From positions 24,739,695-24,803,694 of the forward strand of contig CP137685.1 in assembly GCA_037976565.1 (NCBI GenBank): a stretch of 64,000 bases of DNA, read 5' to 3'. Numbering within the stretch: the first letter of the stretch is position 1; each line of letters opens with the position of its first letter. The notes under the pieces were generated by a model. It did no database searches. It saw only the letters and a list, made by a program, of their open reading frames with translations, and was not told the DNA's origin. This DNA is from Mesocentrotus franciscanus (lineage: Eukaryota > Echinodermata > Echinoidea > Camarodonta > Strongylocentrotidae). Shown in pieces: positions 1 to 12,479 of the stretch. The translations under genes and the position numbers were made by a program.

Positions 1-3000
1 CATATTATTGAAGAAGGAAATTATAAATAAAACTGTAAACAAAATATTGGGTAAAAATGCATCACAGGTGTCCTTGGGTGATCTTTGTTCAACAATGTAT
101 TAAAAGATGACCGTAATTGAGCAATAGATTTTCCACATTGGGTATTTCGACAGGAGGGGTGGGGGTGCGCGGTCATACCCCTATCTACCATTAATTGACG
201 TCCCAGTGAAACTTATTACGAATCAGTATGACATTGACAAGGATGGACCAAACCAGGTAGATGTGAATGCTCACCTGGTGCTCCCATGGTGAGAATACAC
301 CTCGACGGCAGCTAATGACCTCACTTCTCTCCCAACATTATTCAAGTATGCAATTGAACATCACTATAATACCAATAGGAGTCTTCTTCAAATATATCAA
401 AAAAAATGTTGTGTACTTTGCTGCAAACGAGTCAAACACCCTCTAAAACCCAATATGGCATTTTTCCATTTCACCATGGTCGGAAAAGTATGTTGTACAT
501 GCTATTAGACAACTTTTAGCTGTTTGGACTGTAAGTTACAAATTATGGACATTTGTTCTTTTATATAATGAATTGATCTCTATCTAGTCGATCCATCTTT
601 TGCAATGGAAGGAGGGCAAAATCGATGTTAAAAATGGGTGTTTAAAGATAAAGTTGACTCCTGGTCATGCGATTGCATTGTGAAAGAAACGGTGTGGAAT
701 CGATCAGAAAAAAGTTGATCATGTAGCATTTAAGTATTGGTGTGTACTGCAAGGTTCTGGAATCATCAAAATGATAAGAAATTTGGCCCAGTCTTGGTAA
801 AAGTAACAAGAACTGTACACAGAAAGATGTATATGGGACTACACAAACATGTGGCATAAAAATGAGGTCCTCATTTTTAAGCTGTTACATGTCATAATTG
901 GAATATGAAGGCATTTGAAGAGCCATGCTTTTCAGGGAACATTTTTTCTCTGATATTCTTCCACACTTGCATAATAACAATGAAATTGCTCACAAATTAT
1001 TTTTCACCTCTCCCCAGAACTCAACCTTCTCTTTAAGACGTATATTACAAAGAATAAAAATGGAAATTTCCAACTGTGTCATTTATGGTTATAAAATACA
1101 ACATATTCTTCCAAAATGCAAGAATTGGTTTAACATATACTTTAAGGCAAATGGTTCTGCATTGAAAACACAAATGATGTATCTGTCATTGAGAAACCGG
1201 ACAAATTCAGGCACGGTCTCCTATCTTCAACAAATCTAATAACTTGAATCGTTAATTTCGTTTGATTTGTAATAAAATGTCGGAGTGTTCGCACTCCATC
1301 TAGTTCTCATATTTCTGCTTATGAATAATTCTTGTGAAGGGCAACGAACGATAGGATTATATTTCTGTACTTTCCTTATTCCTCTGACATATTTCATGTT
1401 TCTTCAGCCTCTTCATTATTTTGGGTTCATTACAGAAATTGATCCGGGGTAATACTCTCTCAAGAGTGTTACAGCGAGACAAACATCCTTTGGAGTAAAT
1501 GAATCGCTCGGCTTGAGGATTACTGCTGCTCATGATGGAGTACTCGGAGAGCACAAAACCTAATAATGATCTTACCAAGATGGAGAATTATGGAGAAGAC
1601 TCCCTCTCTCTCTCTCTCTCTTTCTCTCTTCTTCCTAACAGGCTTAGAGAAAGAGCCCTTACCAGTTTATTGCAAAAACCAATTAAAACAGCGTTGGAAG
1701 GCCTTAATTTGATCCGTGTGGACTCTTGATGACACTGGAGTGTACTGATTGCATTTTGTTTCCATAAGAATATCCCCTAAAAATTATCTTTTATAACACA
1801 TGTATTGTTAAATGTTACATTAATAATAATGTAGTGTAAGCAGTATTTCACCTTATAGACCAAAACTTATCATGTATTCGCTTATTTAGATACATCAACA
1901 CACGCCTCATAACTCCAATTTACAAAGGTCAAAGGCATTCCTAAGTCTTCCCCTGTCCTTCATGAGATAAATGCATGGCCTTAAAGAATATTAATCAGGA
2001 AAGTGAAGTAGTACACTACAATATCAACTGGGAATCACGTCATTTATAGAATATTAAAAAATTAACAACAATTCTACCAAGACTTTTACACCTGACCTCG
2101 GTTTAACTTTGTAAAGGTCAAATCCATTTCATTCATTCAAAGAGCTCACGCTCAGTAACATCAGATGTTAATATGAAACCGAAAAGTTCCTGATTTAAAA
2201 TCGTGTCCTGTAAGGCGAACTTGGGAAAAGCTTTCAGTTCCGATGAGCTTTCTTGTCTTTGGATGTAATTCGATGTTGGCGCCTCCATCCTTGTACCACG
2301 TCCTTAGGCTTTGTGCGTCTGTTTTCTCTGTATCTCATTTTACTTTATCAGGCACTAACGTAGTTGAAGGAGGGGCAAGGGATGGGGTGGATAGGCAATA
2401 TGCCCCCCACCTGACAGATTTCTGACCAAGGAAAGAAGTGCAGCCTCCTTGGTCATGTTAATTGGTGGTAAGTGGGTCAGGTAGCACTGTTAGTCAAGGA
2501 ACTCCCGAGATGGTAATATTAACCATAATAATAATAATAATAATATGTCTTGTTTACCCAGGGTAGCCTCGTCAGTATTAATATTGTTCTACCTGAGGGC
2601 CCTGCCATCATAATTATTCTTAAGACTTACTTTTTCTTCTTCAAATAAGTCATTTGGGCGATCCTTCATCAACCCCCAACCCGTAACGCAATTCAAAGCC
2701 CTCCTTGCTAAAAGAACATGGATCACACGCAGTAAGTTGAAATGGTTTGCCCCTCCTGAGGCCAAGACCTGAATACGCCATTGTTTTTGGAAACAGGAGA
2801 TCATCTATTTTCTCATCATTTGGAGAGAGTTCGAGGGTTATGGCAACCCTGGTAACCAAACTTATCCTATGTCTTATTCCCGAAACAGCTTAATGTAAGA
2901 TCAGATTTAAAAGCTGATACAGCCATGTAGGCTCCTGACCTTGATGTTCACATAGTGAACGACCTTTTGTGTATTTCGGTGGATTTTTGTTTGATTAAGA

Positions 3001-3216
3001 GTGATATCAATAAGATAATATGAATGAGCAACAAAAAATGTATACGACGCCATTACTATTGCTGCAGTAAATGCAATTCTTTGAGTAGAATATCTAGACC
3101 TGCACGAAAGTTGACTCCATGTGCGAAAAGACTTCTTTTACATTTTCTTAAACAGTATCTTTATTCATTTCCAAAACCTTTTCTTATATTTTCATGTTAA
3201 AGATACTTTATACAAG
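1..3216. other. No supported gene; intergenic
   Basis: I see no ORF with recognisable domains or convincing splice structure here. The longest frame, 104 codons at 925-1239 (+), has low-complexity composition and no family resemblance. The stretch contains a short CT microsatellite near 1602-1632, an ATA microsatellite near 2526-2545, and at about 2545-2620 a fragment resembling the body of the SINE copies at 9270-9730 (the 'TTTACCCAGG...' block). Confidence 0.6.
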
Positions 3217-3739
3217 GGAGAGAAATACGGTAAATTTGAAGAGTAAAAGCTGTGAATTTCTTTTTCTGTGATGGGAAAAGACCAATAGTGTTTTAACTAT
3301 CTCCGAAAAGTATTAGCGAACATTCAATGCACTGTACCTTCAAATGTTGTTACTTAAGACGTTTGGCATAGCTTTCGCCTTCAGATATTCTCGATAACGG
3401 TTAGTACTCTTCTGGAACGTCACATCACATCTGCCTGCCTAAAGCTCGTTTTGCGGTAGATGGGTCAATAACATCTCAGATACCATCGTTTTCAAGTTTC
3501 CATGCGGTGTAAGACGATGAAATGATTAGGTTGATACGAAACGAGAGGGCGCCTTCCTGGCTGTTCATGTGTGAATCTGTTTGTGGCACTACCAACATGA
3601 CCGGCAACAATTATTATTTATGTAGGACCTTACCTTAGTTCTTTATGGAAAGAGGTTTTTATTAAAACACTATTGGTCTTTTCCCGTCAAAGAAAAGATT
3701 TACAGCTATTACTCTTCAAATTGGCAACCGTATTTCTCC
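3217..3739. repeat. Inverted repeat, ~80-bp arms
   Basis: The arm at 3217-3296 reads, in reverse complement, as 3661-3739 with a few substitutions and a small insertion. Both arms share the block GGGAAAAGACCAATAGTG. About 365 bp separate them. This is the shape of a MITE or fold-back element, but I could not identify a target duplication, so the transposon assignment is inference. Confidence 0.55.
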
Positions 3740-3884
3740 ACATTTACAGACAGAACAAGTCGATACCTTCAGGCGTTTTTTGTTGTTGATTATTTTATGA
3801 TTATTCCAGTATGTTGACAAGGTCTAACATTTAGCCTTAGTTTGCTTTATTTGATTTCATGATTAATTTAGCTTTGTCCTCGTT

Positions 3885-4110
3885 AAAGGAGAACTAAACC
3901 AAAAGAATAAGTGTAGGTATTCTGAAAAAGCGAGATGAATTCCTGCCTTTTGATGTACAATAAGTCTTACGATCGTGTACAAGAGATATATAAATGGAGA
4001 TTTCTTGGCATGATGTAATGCCTTTTAGCATGACATGGGCGCAGCCATTTTCTTGAAAATGTGACGTACCAGGCGGAGTTGTATATGTGTCATGCAACAA
4101 GCTTTTAATT
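3885..4110 (+). repeat. Dispersed repeat, copy 1
   Basis: The block containing GACATGGGCGCAGCCATTTT recurs inverted at 40585-40795 with moderate divergence. A shorter piece of it recurs inverted at about 5195-5245. It is an old interspersed repeat with no coding capacity that I can see, and its class is unknown. Confidence 0.6.
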
Positions 4111-4439
4111 GGAAAGACTTTTTAATTCAATAACATAACCTTTACTTTTCGATAAGGGAAAATCATAGCCGAGATGGTAAAAATTACATTTGGTGAAAAA
4201 TATAAAGTAGGGTAACAATTGTAACTCATTTATTTGAAAATACTAAAATATAGCGGTTGAAAAATTCATTTATGCGAAACCTTCACCCCAGAACAGCACC
4301 AACTTATTTATGCAATTTGCGTTCTGGCAATTGGAGTACAAAGGATAATAGCAGGTGAATGAAATGAATGAAATGCTTCAACACCACAAACACCAGGGAA
4401 GGAAGCATCCATAAATTTGAATACATTTAGTTAATAATA

Positions 4440-5183
4440 CCTCCTTCACATACACGGATTTTTTTCTTACGAGTCCTTACGGATCGCACAAATTCACGGA
4501 TCTTTCACGGATCCATGCAATTTGGCCACTTTTACGACCGATATAAGAGTTGTTACGAGTTTTTACAAGCTATTTACGGTTTATTACGGATTATTACGAA
4601 GTATCACGATGTATTTACGGCAAAGTCCCACGATTTGTTACGAGATGTCGCTGATAATTACGAGCAACTTACGTGTTAGTTACGACCTGTCTACGTGTTG
4701 TAACGAATAGTTACGAGTTAGTTACGAGTATTTATGAGTCCCTACGATTTTTAGCCAAAAAATAACATCTGAAAATTAAGTGTTGGAATTTGCAGCTTTT
4801 ACACCTTTCCCCAAATCGTAAACAATACGTAAGAATACGTAAAGTATAAGTATAACTACACGTAAAGTGCTCGTAATAACTCGTAACAATCCGTAAAAAC
4901 CGTAACAAATCGTTTATAAAAATTGTTACGAATCATTTACGGATTCTTGCGAGCAGTTTATGGATGGTTACGTGTTGTTGCGAGCGGTTTACGATACTTA
5001 CGGATTGTTACGAGCTATTTACGGAAAACTCAATCCGTGGACAATCGTAAGAAGATTTTTGACATGTCAAAAAATTTGCCTCTCCTTTCACAGTTGTTGC
5101 GAGTTGTGACGAGTTATTTACGGATATTTACGAGTTGGCGATCCGTAAGGACTCATAAGAAAAATCCGTGTTTGTGAAGGGGG
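4440..5183. mobile_element. MITE built of TTACGAGT/TTACGGAT motifs
   Basis: This 744-bp element has inverted termini of about 45 bp: the left end starts CCTCCTTCACATACACGG and the right end reads the same way inverted with a few changes. TA flanks both ends (4438-4439 and 5184-5185), which fits a TA target duplication. The interior is almost entirely degenerate repeats of 8-12 bp, TTACGAGT and TTACGGAT. They run forward to about 4750, inverted at about 4815-4920 and forward again after that. There is no coding sequence. The superfamily is uncertain; the TA duplication would be compatible with Tc1/mariner-type elements. Confidence 0.75.
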
Positions 5184-5194
5184 TATAAACGACT

Positions 5195-5245
5195 CTGCAT
5201 AGTACGTCATGCAATCAAGAAAATGGCGATGCCCATGTCTTGCTG
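5195..5245 (-). repeat. Fragment of the 3885-4110 repeat family
   Basis: The segment with AAAATGGCGATGCCCATGTC is the inverted counterpart of part of 4020-4075. It lies just outside the right end of the 4440-5183 element. Confidence 0.4.
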
Positions 5246-5524
5246 ATAAACTGTACTTTATTCTTGTTTTATGCCTTTCTCATACACTTTGGTGGGGAAT
5301 CTTGTAGATTGACGGGCAAGAAATATGAATTAGATAATCTTGCAATCTTTCCTAGACTCGCTCAGCCAGGAAGCAAGGGGAGGGGTGTCAGGGGTCACTT
5401 TGGACCTGCGGACCTACTTAATCCGTCTGTGCTAATCACGCAAAATGGTGACAGTGATGTGATGCGAATTATAACCTGCATGACTCGTCATTGCGTTCTT
5501 ATCCACTTTTAGTAATGCATTTCC

Positions 5525-5665
5525 AATAATAATAATTATAATAATAATAATAATAATAATAATTATAATAATTATAATAATAATGAGAATACTTATACTA
5601 CTACTACTGCTACTACTACTACCACTACTACTAGTACTACTACTACTTCTACTTCTACTAATATT
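5525..5665. repeat. AAT and ACT microsatellites (SINE tail)
   Basis: An (AAT)n run at 5525-5585 is followed by an (ACT)n run at about 5590-5665. They lie at the 3' end of the minus-strand SINE at 5680-5955 and are probably its expanded tail. Confidence 0.85.
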
Positions 5666-5679
5666 ATAATAATATATTG

Positions 5680-5955
5680 GCCTTTTTTTAAAGTGCACAT
5701 ATCCCCCATGCAAGGTGCTCAATACGCTCCTATATTACCCGGACTCTGCTAGGCTACCGATTCTGGTGCTCACAGGATTCAAGGAATTCCTTCCGAGTGG
5801 TACCCATTCAACACCTGGGTGGAGAGTGTCAAAAGTTAGATCCATATCTTGCCAAAGGACATTAGTACCACAGTGGGACTCGAACTGCAAACCGTGTGAT
5901 CCACAGTCCGAAGACTATCCACTAAACAGCGACACCTCTTGTTCTTCCTCATTAA
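5680..5955 (-). mobile_element. tRNA-derived SINE
   Basis: Read on the minus strand, this starts with a tRNA-like head (about 5955-5865) with an A-box-like TAGTGGATAGTC and a B-box-like GTTCGAGTCCC. A body follows containing TTTGGCAAGA and CTCCACCCAGGTGT, and then the simple-repeat tail. Bodies of the same family are seen at 34485-34700, 35490-35640 and 36830-37030 (+) and 61355-61470 (-). It would be transcribed by RNA polymerase III and depend on a LINE for movement. The tRNA-derived class is well supported; the family name is not known to me. Confidence 0.75.
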
Positions 5956-5959
5956 ATTA

Positions 5960-8900
5960 ATGGTCATTATTTTGCGACCTAGTCAATTTATTACTTTAAT
6001 AAAGTTGTGCGTTAATAGCCGTATATAGTTATACTTTCTATCTAACCTTATTTCACTTTTCTCAAAGCTAAGATTCCACTGCTCATCCCCTATCTTTAAT
6101 ATCTCGATACATGTACAGTGAATTCAACCGATGCTAAGGAGAAGTGCAGGCCCGATTTCAAATGAGCTTTAATAAGGTTGTCGAAATTTAATCCCATTAG
6201 CATTCAGGAACCTTCTTTGCTTTGACGCAGCCTTTTTTTTTTACCTCTTTATCTCTCTCTCTCATCCAGAAACCTATCCCCTAGAACCTCTCTTCTTTCT
6301 CCTTCTGGCGTCGAGAAACTAGAGCGGGATGGGCGAGGTTTTTCAAAGAGACATTGAAGTGGGGAACGAGTCCCGATCGAAAGAGAGAGCAATGAGCAAG
6401 CTTCGCTTACAACTCAAGTAGGGTAAGACGATGCCTCACACGTGATCAAAATTTTCATTTTCTTGTCTAATTTCTTCTTTCAACGCATCCTTTGGTCTGG
6501 TCCCTACGGACAGTCCTACAGGGCACAGATGCAGTTGGATGGGTTTTGGAAACCCTTGGAGAAAAGGAGTAAAATACACCGCATTGGATGTAACTTCGTA
6601 ATAATGCGACGAGTCCACTGGCAATTTGTATCACCTAATTCCCTACTGATCTGTTCGTTTTAGATCCTCCTTGCAAATTTGATATCATTTCTCCAGGAAA
6701 TCATTTTTTGTTCTAGATTTAAATAACTGCTACATAGCCTTTCACATAAAAAGTGCTCTATTCTTGTGTTGATGAATCGAGCAAAGACAACCACGTTAAG
6801 TAACATTCATGTCTCATATAGCTATTGGAGAAGAAGCGACTGGCTGAATTCTACTTAAATTCATCTCTCTCACACTTTAAGCATAAATTCCCCCTTTTCA
6901 GACACTTACCCTACGACCTCTTCAGATATCTCTAATTCCCAAAATCATCCGATCTTTTAAAGTGTTGGTAATACCACATTTCCCCTCTGCAGTCTCCATT
7001 ATTCAATGTGACCTTTAGAGAGTGCCCCCATGTGATTCAGACTGGTAAACCCCAAATGATCTTGATGGCGAGAATAATATGCAGCTGCTAAAGGAACTGT
7101 CTAGTCTTCCTCTTCTCCGGGATAGCTTTCGCTTGATTGATCATGTTGACATTTTATTTTTATTTCATATTTTATTGCTAATAAATTATTGTGTATGATG
7201 ATGAGTTGAAGAATGAGTATCTGTTTGTGTCTGACAATTTGGAGTGGATATATGAAGCTCCGGAGAAATACATATAATTTGTTGAGCTCCAAACCCTTGC
7301 CTTATTTCAGATTATATTTCGAGCGACAAATTTAGTTATCTTAAGATAATTTATTATATTCAAAATAGGGTATATAATGTCTGACTGAAGGATAGTTTTT
7401 TTTTCAAGTTACATCGAGAACTTAAATTTTGCTTTATGGAGGTGACTATTGGGAATTTGGACATAGAGAGGGAGAGAGAGAGAGATAGAGAGAGATAGAG
7501 GGGGGGGGGGGACAAAGAAAGGAGGGGTGTGATATCTGTTTGTTTGTTTCTTGTTTCTCTTTTTACAAAAGTGGTGTAATTTCTGTATCAATAATCATTC
7601 AGAGGATGAATTTGAATAAGTTTTTTATAACACTATTTAATTATTTGTGAGGTACACAAAACAGAATACAACACATCTAGATGCATGTATTAGTTTATGC
7701 TCAAGTCTCATTCTTGTCCCTTACTCTCTTTCTACATCCTGTTGAGCAACAGCGGCTGATTATTCATTAACATGGCATTTCGAAGGTTTAAGCATACTAT
7801 CTTTAGAACGTCTGAAATCATAAGACCTTGCCACAAGAGCCTGTGCTCGAAATGATCATCATCGCCGATGTTTGATATTGAGGGAACTTCACACAATTCC
7901 AAATTTTTATGTTCATCTCAAAACCAGTGAAGATAGACAATGTGTTATAATAATAACATATCAGATTTGTAAGGCGCCTAATCCACTTGAAATCAAAATG
8001 CTCAAGGCGCACTTGGGAAAAAAATGAAATCACATAAAAGCATATGCATTATAAACAACAGAACGGCAGTAAGAAAGAACTATAAATTTCAGGCCGAATC
8101 AAACAGATAAGATTATTTATGAGTATGCAAATACATCCTTTGAGGGCGTGGCACATCCCGACGTTTCTCCAGGCGCCACGAGCTACGAAAAACATAATAA
8201 TGTGAACAGGCCCTATGAGGTATCTTAGGTTCAGTACATCACCGAGGATCAACGCTTTCTAGCCGCCGCAAGACGAGAATCGTAAAAAGAAGTCTCTTCC
8301 ATCCGTCTCTTAAATCATCCTCGCTGTCTGAATACATGCTCATCTCCACATAAATCAACGGCAGAGATCAGACGGTATACGACCGGAACTTCCCGCGGAA
8401 AGTATTTTCATGAGGGGGGACAGAACATGCCTTGAATGGCAGCGATTCTTAGCATTATTACACCGCATGGTCATATGCATGATATACCCTTTTGTATTGT
8501 TTCACCTCTTATACCGAGAAGGAATTGTCTTTGTCAGCGTTAATCATCTCGAAACCAATGTATGATCCAAATAATTGTCCATGTGATGACTACACTTGAC
8601 TGCCCTTTGCAGCAAGCACGTAAAATCATAGTCACCTCAAAGTACCGTGAAAAAAAGCAGCATGGGCCGAATTTAAGCGACATAAACGCATTCGGCGGAT
8701 TCGTTCACTTTACAATGAACTCATGAGTTTTTAATAGCCAATGCAGTGATCAATCTAACAAGTGATTTTCTTTTTATTAGTTATTGTTTACCCTTCTCTG
8801 TTTTCCTGTACTAGAAATATGCATTGTCTGACCTGTTAAAAACTTACTTTTTTGTTTGTCATTGAAGCCTCACTGTGAATCCCTCAGTCAGCAACTCTAA

Positions 8901-9269
8901 ATTTTATTTTGCTTTAATTGCATGATGTTCCTTCGACGCCCCAATCATCATAACATTGCTTCCAGTAAAAATATGTCCTCACACTATTGATGCTAATTCA
9001 ATCAAGCTGTGCATTTTGAATGTGAAATTTTGAACGTGAAAGTTTAAAGAATGTCACACTTTCTTGTGCGAATGTAATGCGTGGGCGGCATAAAGACCTT
9101 CCACACTTTGAAGATATTCATACATTTCGTCTCGAGAAAATGCAAAGTGAAGTATTCATGCTCATTCATTTATATGCATCATGAGATCAGCAAAATATGG
9201 AATGAATGATCCCGTAGTAAACTGATATGGCGAAGGTTGTTGGGATAAAAAAGACTTAGAATTTTTACA
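5960..9269. other. No supported gene; intergenic
   Basis: No convincing exon, RNA gene or element boundary was found. A short GA-rich run followed by a G tract lies at about 7465-7515. The remaining frames are short and without recognisable domains. Confidence 0.55.
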
Positions 9270-9730
9270 ATAATAGCAAATGTAATTTTGTTTACCCAGG
9301 GATGCCACATCAGCATCAACGCTGTTCTTCCTGACGGCCCTGCAATTATCATTACCCCAGCAAAAGACCAGTTTACTAACATATTCAATTAAATATTATG
9401 CATATATTTTAAACAAAGATTGTTCTCGACAACCTAAAAACTTGCCCGAGGCTTGCCCGATACAGCAACAAGTAATGTATGCAGACTGGACTCTCCAAGT
9501 ATTGTTGTTGGAATAACTCGTCATTAGGTCCCCAGGAGAAAAAACATCTATAGATTTGAATATGTTAGTGAACCGGTCTATTGCTAGGTTCCTATTTACA
9601 CCTGGGTGGAGAATGCCAATGTCGATTAATGCCCTGCCAGAAAACATTTGTATCATGTAGGGATTCGATGCCTCAACCCTTGTATTGAGTGTCACGTGAA
9701 TGAACCACTATACCAGGACGCCCCCACAAG
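9270..9730 (-). mobile_element. Diverged tRNA-derived SINE
   Basis: The minus strand from about 9730 has a tRNA-like head with a degenerate B box (GCATCGAATCCCTAC) and then the CTCCACCCAGGTGTAAAT block shared with the SINE copies at 5.7 and 34.5 kb. Further down it carries a region also resembling 30425-30490. It is probably an old full-length or composite copy. Boundaries are approximate. Confidence 0.55.
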
Positions 9731-10131
9731 GAGAAGGAGTGGTCTATTTTGTAAGCATCAAGCATCTGTTCACACGAAACCCAGTCTCGATACTTGCAGT
9801 TTCATATTCTACAAAAAGACTTCCCTTTTCATCGGAAAGAGGAAGCGTCCACTTAACAAAAGGTATATACTACACAATGTTAAATGTAATTCATGTTCGT
9901 CTATTTAAAAGAAGGCATGATTGCTGATAATAACTGATTTGGTTGTTTCCTGTTTTGCTTATGGTTGCGGACACCCATTATATTTTAAATTGGGGCAAGT
10001 CCAGGGTTTTTGGTAATTTGGTGTCCTGTACGTCACACAGTATTGTACAGTTCTGAACACATATTGACTTGAAATTTGTCTTTCCATTTCATATAGGTCG
10101 GATAAAAGCTCTAGTAGGGCTATTAACTTAA

Positions 10132-10506
10132 AGGGATAGGGTATCTTTGCCTCAGATTCTAAACAAAATCCTGGATTTAGCTCATGCTGCAATCATAATT
10201 ATAAACCTTTAGGTCAGTCAGGAATCCCATGACTTTTACAAGCCAATCGCCTGTCTGATTATCAAGATATTTATGATTGGAAATCGAAATTGCAAAAAAC
10301 CGTTTTTCCACCGGTTTTTAAAACACTACAGTCTATTGGGGGAAATGAGTATGGTAAACCGTTCACTCAAAGATTTTTTTTACTTTTTTGAGGCACTGAT
10401 CATTTTGAAGCTAAATTTTTTGAGGGCTTCAATATTACACCTTGTCACAGACACTGATAACACGTAGGGCCATGCATCTCAGATTTTACATTGTTAAACT
10501 ATGCCT
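10132..10506 (+). mobile_element. TTAA-flanked MITE, copy 1
   Basis: This 375-bp unit is flanked by TTAA on both sides (10128-10131 and 10507-10510). It starts AGGGAT and ends ATGCCT. A second copy at 30701-31079 is about 90% similar by eye and is also flanked by TTAA. A TTAA duplication is characteristic of the piggyBac superfamily, so it is probably a non-autonomous piggyBac-like element. It has no coding capacity. Confidence 0.7.
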
Positions 10507-10510
10507 TTAA

Positions 10511-11708
10511 TACAATCATCGGATACATATCCTTAAAAATTGTGGTTTGTGACGTCCGAGAAGAAAGCTTGGACTTGTCCTTGTAAAAGTATTCGTTTGG
10601 GTTTTCGTTTGAGTTTTTCAAGTAAAATAACTGACGACTTTAAATCTACTACATCTTATTATGACATGTATGATAAAGACTAAATTTCCACTGTTTTCAT
10701 GACATGTGAAATTGTATAGTTCTTTCGTTGATTTTTTTTTAAATGGCCGATATTATAGACTTAAACCTTATAAATGATGTAAGAAATTAAGTGATATTTC
10801 CATTGATATATATCTCCTCTAGCAGCATTTCAATGTATTCAATATAATTTCTAATAAATTGCAAAATGTGTAGAAACCAAGGGTGAAAAATGAATACTGT
10901 CAAACTTGTCTTCGTGGCCAGATTTCTAAATAAAACCATGCAGTCTAAAATGGCCATGCATTTTGTCTCTCTCAGAGAGAAACATGTGTTGTAGAACCTG
11001 TCTAGAAAGGCCACGTGTCTACTAGGTGTCCACTTTTTCCGTTTCCTTTGGGTTGCCTTAATAGACAGGTCTGACTGCATAGTTAGAGTAAGGATTGTTG
11101 GGAATCTCGTCCATAATGGCGGTTCGGTCGAATGTCATTTCTTTCGGTCCATCATCCTCGGACATGCCGAATCCATGTGTTTACATTACAGAGGGCATCG
11201 CTCAATCAGTGAATTGCTTACACTATTGATTGGTTCTCTGTTCGCTCAATTTATGACGGGGTAAACATCTGTATACTTTTCCCATTCGGGTCCGACGACC
11301 ATTTTTAGACTGCAGATTTCGGAGGACGTCTGACCCACTACACAAGAAGTACATGAGGAGGGGCATTGACTTACGAATATTTGTATAGTGATGATTTCAT
11401 AGAGGGACGTTTTCTAGTGTCATGATGTTATGATAACAAGCTTCCTTTCCTGTGGTTTAGTACGTAACTCACAAAAACATACGACTGATGAACATCTTTT
11501 TGTGATCTATAAAATGCAAACACGAATTTACAAATTAATTCATTTAAAGTAATAGACAATTGGATAATGTAAATTAGTACAGTGGGCATTTTAGTGTGCC
11601 GTGTAATGGAGATAATCAAGAAAATGGTAAAAACAGGTGATTGAAACCGCCAATGGATTGGAGGATAAGATGAATCATGAAGAATGACGATAAGACTTAA
11701 AAAAAAAC

Positions 11709-11753
<45 letters not shown>

Positions 11754-11760
11754 CATACAT

Positions 11761-11849
<89 letters not shown>

Positions 11850-12240
11850 CTCTCTATCTCCTACCTACATAAAATTTCATCTACATGTATATATCTATGC
11901 ATTCTACACATCTACTTTAATGTGTTTCATTACATGCCACATCTACCTTATTATTTTCACATCAATCTATACGCCATCTTTTTGTTACAGGAATCTCTTC
12001 ACCCACTTAGTCCTCTCCTAAAGCCGACAGACAAATTCTTTTCAGTATCAGGTTTGCTTTTAAGATCTTCAAAATACCTCACTATATATCCTTGACGCTA
12101 ATGGCCAATATATACCTTCTCTGACAACGGTTGTCGGTTGTCAAGGCTGAGAAGGAAATTACATTTTACGAACGCCACAGCCTTTTCAAAATGGCGGCCT
12201 TATTCCGTCCGCAAGTAGTGTGCTTCAAGACCAACTGGTA
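10511..12240. other. No supported gene; simple repeats
   Basis: No gene was seen. A (TA)n run occupies about 11713-11751. A long CT tract at about 11761-11855 is interrupted by a T run. Confidence 0.6.
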
Positions 12241-12263
12241 TTGTGTGTGCGTGTGTGTGTGTG

Positions 12264-12298
<35 letters not shown>
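12241..12298. repeat. (GT)n microsatellite
   Basis: An almost pure GT dinucleotide run with a few GC interruptions. Confidence 0.95.
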
Positions 12299-12301
<3 letters not shown>

Positions 12302-12339
12302 TGGGTTTTTACAAACGTGTATCAATCAGATATGATTAT

Positions 12340-12475
12340 TTACGTCTGGGGACCGACCTTTAACGTCACCATCCGAAAGACGTGACTCAGTTTCGAACCG
12401 GGGTCGCCTGAGCTAGTTTGTAGGCGAAGACAGAGAGCTGACCAAGTGAACGTGCCGCTAGACCAACTCACATCT
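12340..12475 (-). mobile_element. tRNA-derived SINE, second family
   Basis: On the minus strand the sequence has a B-box-like GGTTCGAAAC and an A-box-like region, followed by a body containing the complement of GGGACCGACCTTTAACGTC. A diverged relative lies at 26805-26945 in the same orientation. The tRNA-like head and shared body point to a SINE family different from the one at 5.7 kb. Confidence 0.55.
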
Positions 12476-12479
12476 CCCT

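Noticed and set aside
5432..5722. Poly-Ile/Ser frame
   Set aside because: Translation of AAT/ACT microsatellites.
8330..8410. Minus-strand frame with LCGDEHVFRQRG, briefly reminiscent of an insulin/relaxin B chain
   Set aside because: Only one cysteine, an immediate stop, no signal peptide or A chain nearby, no splice support.
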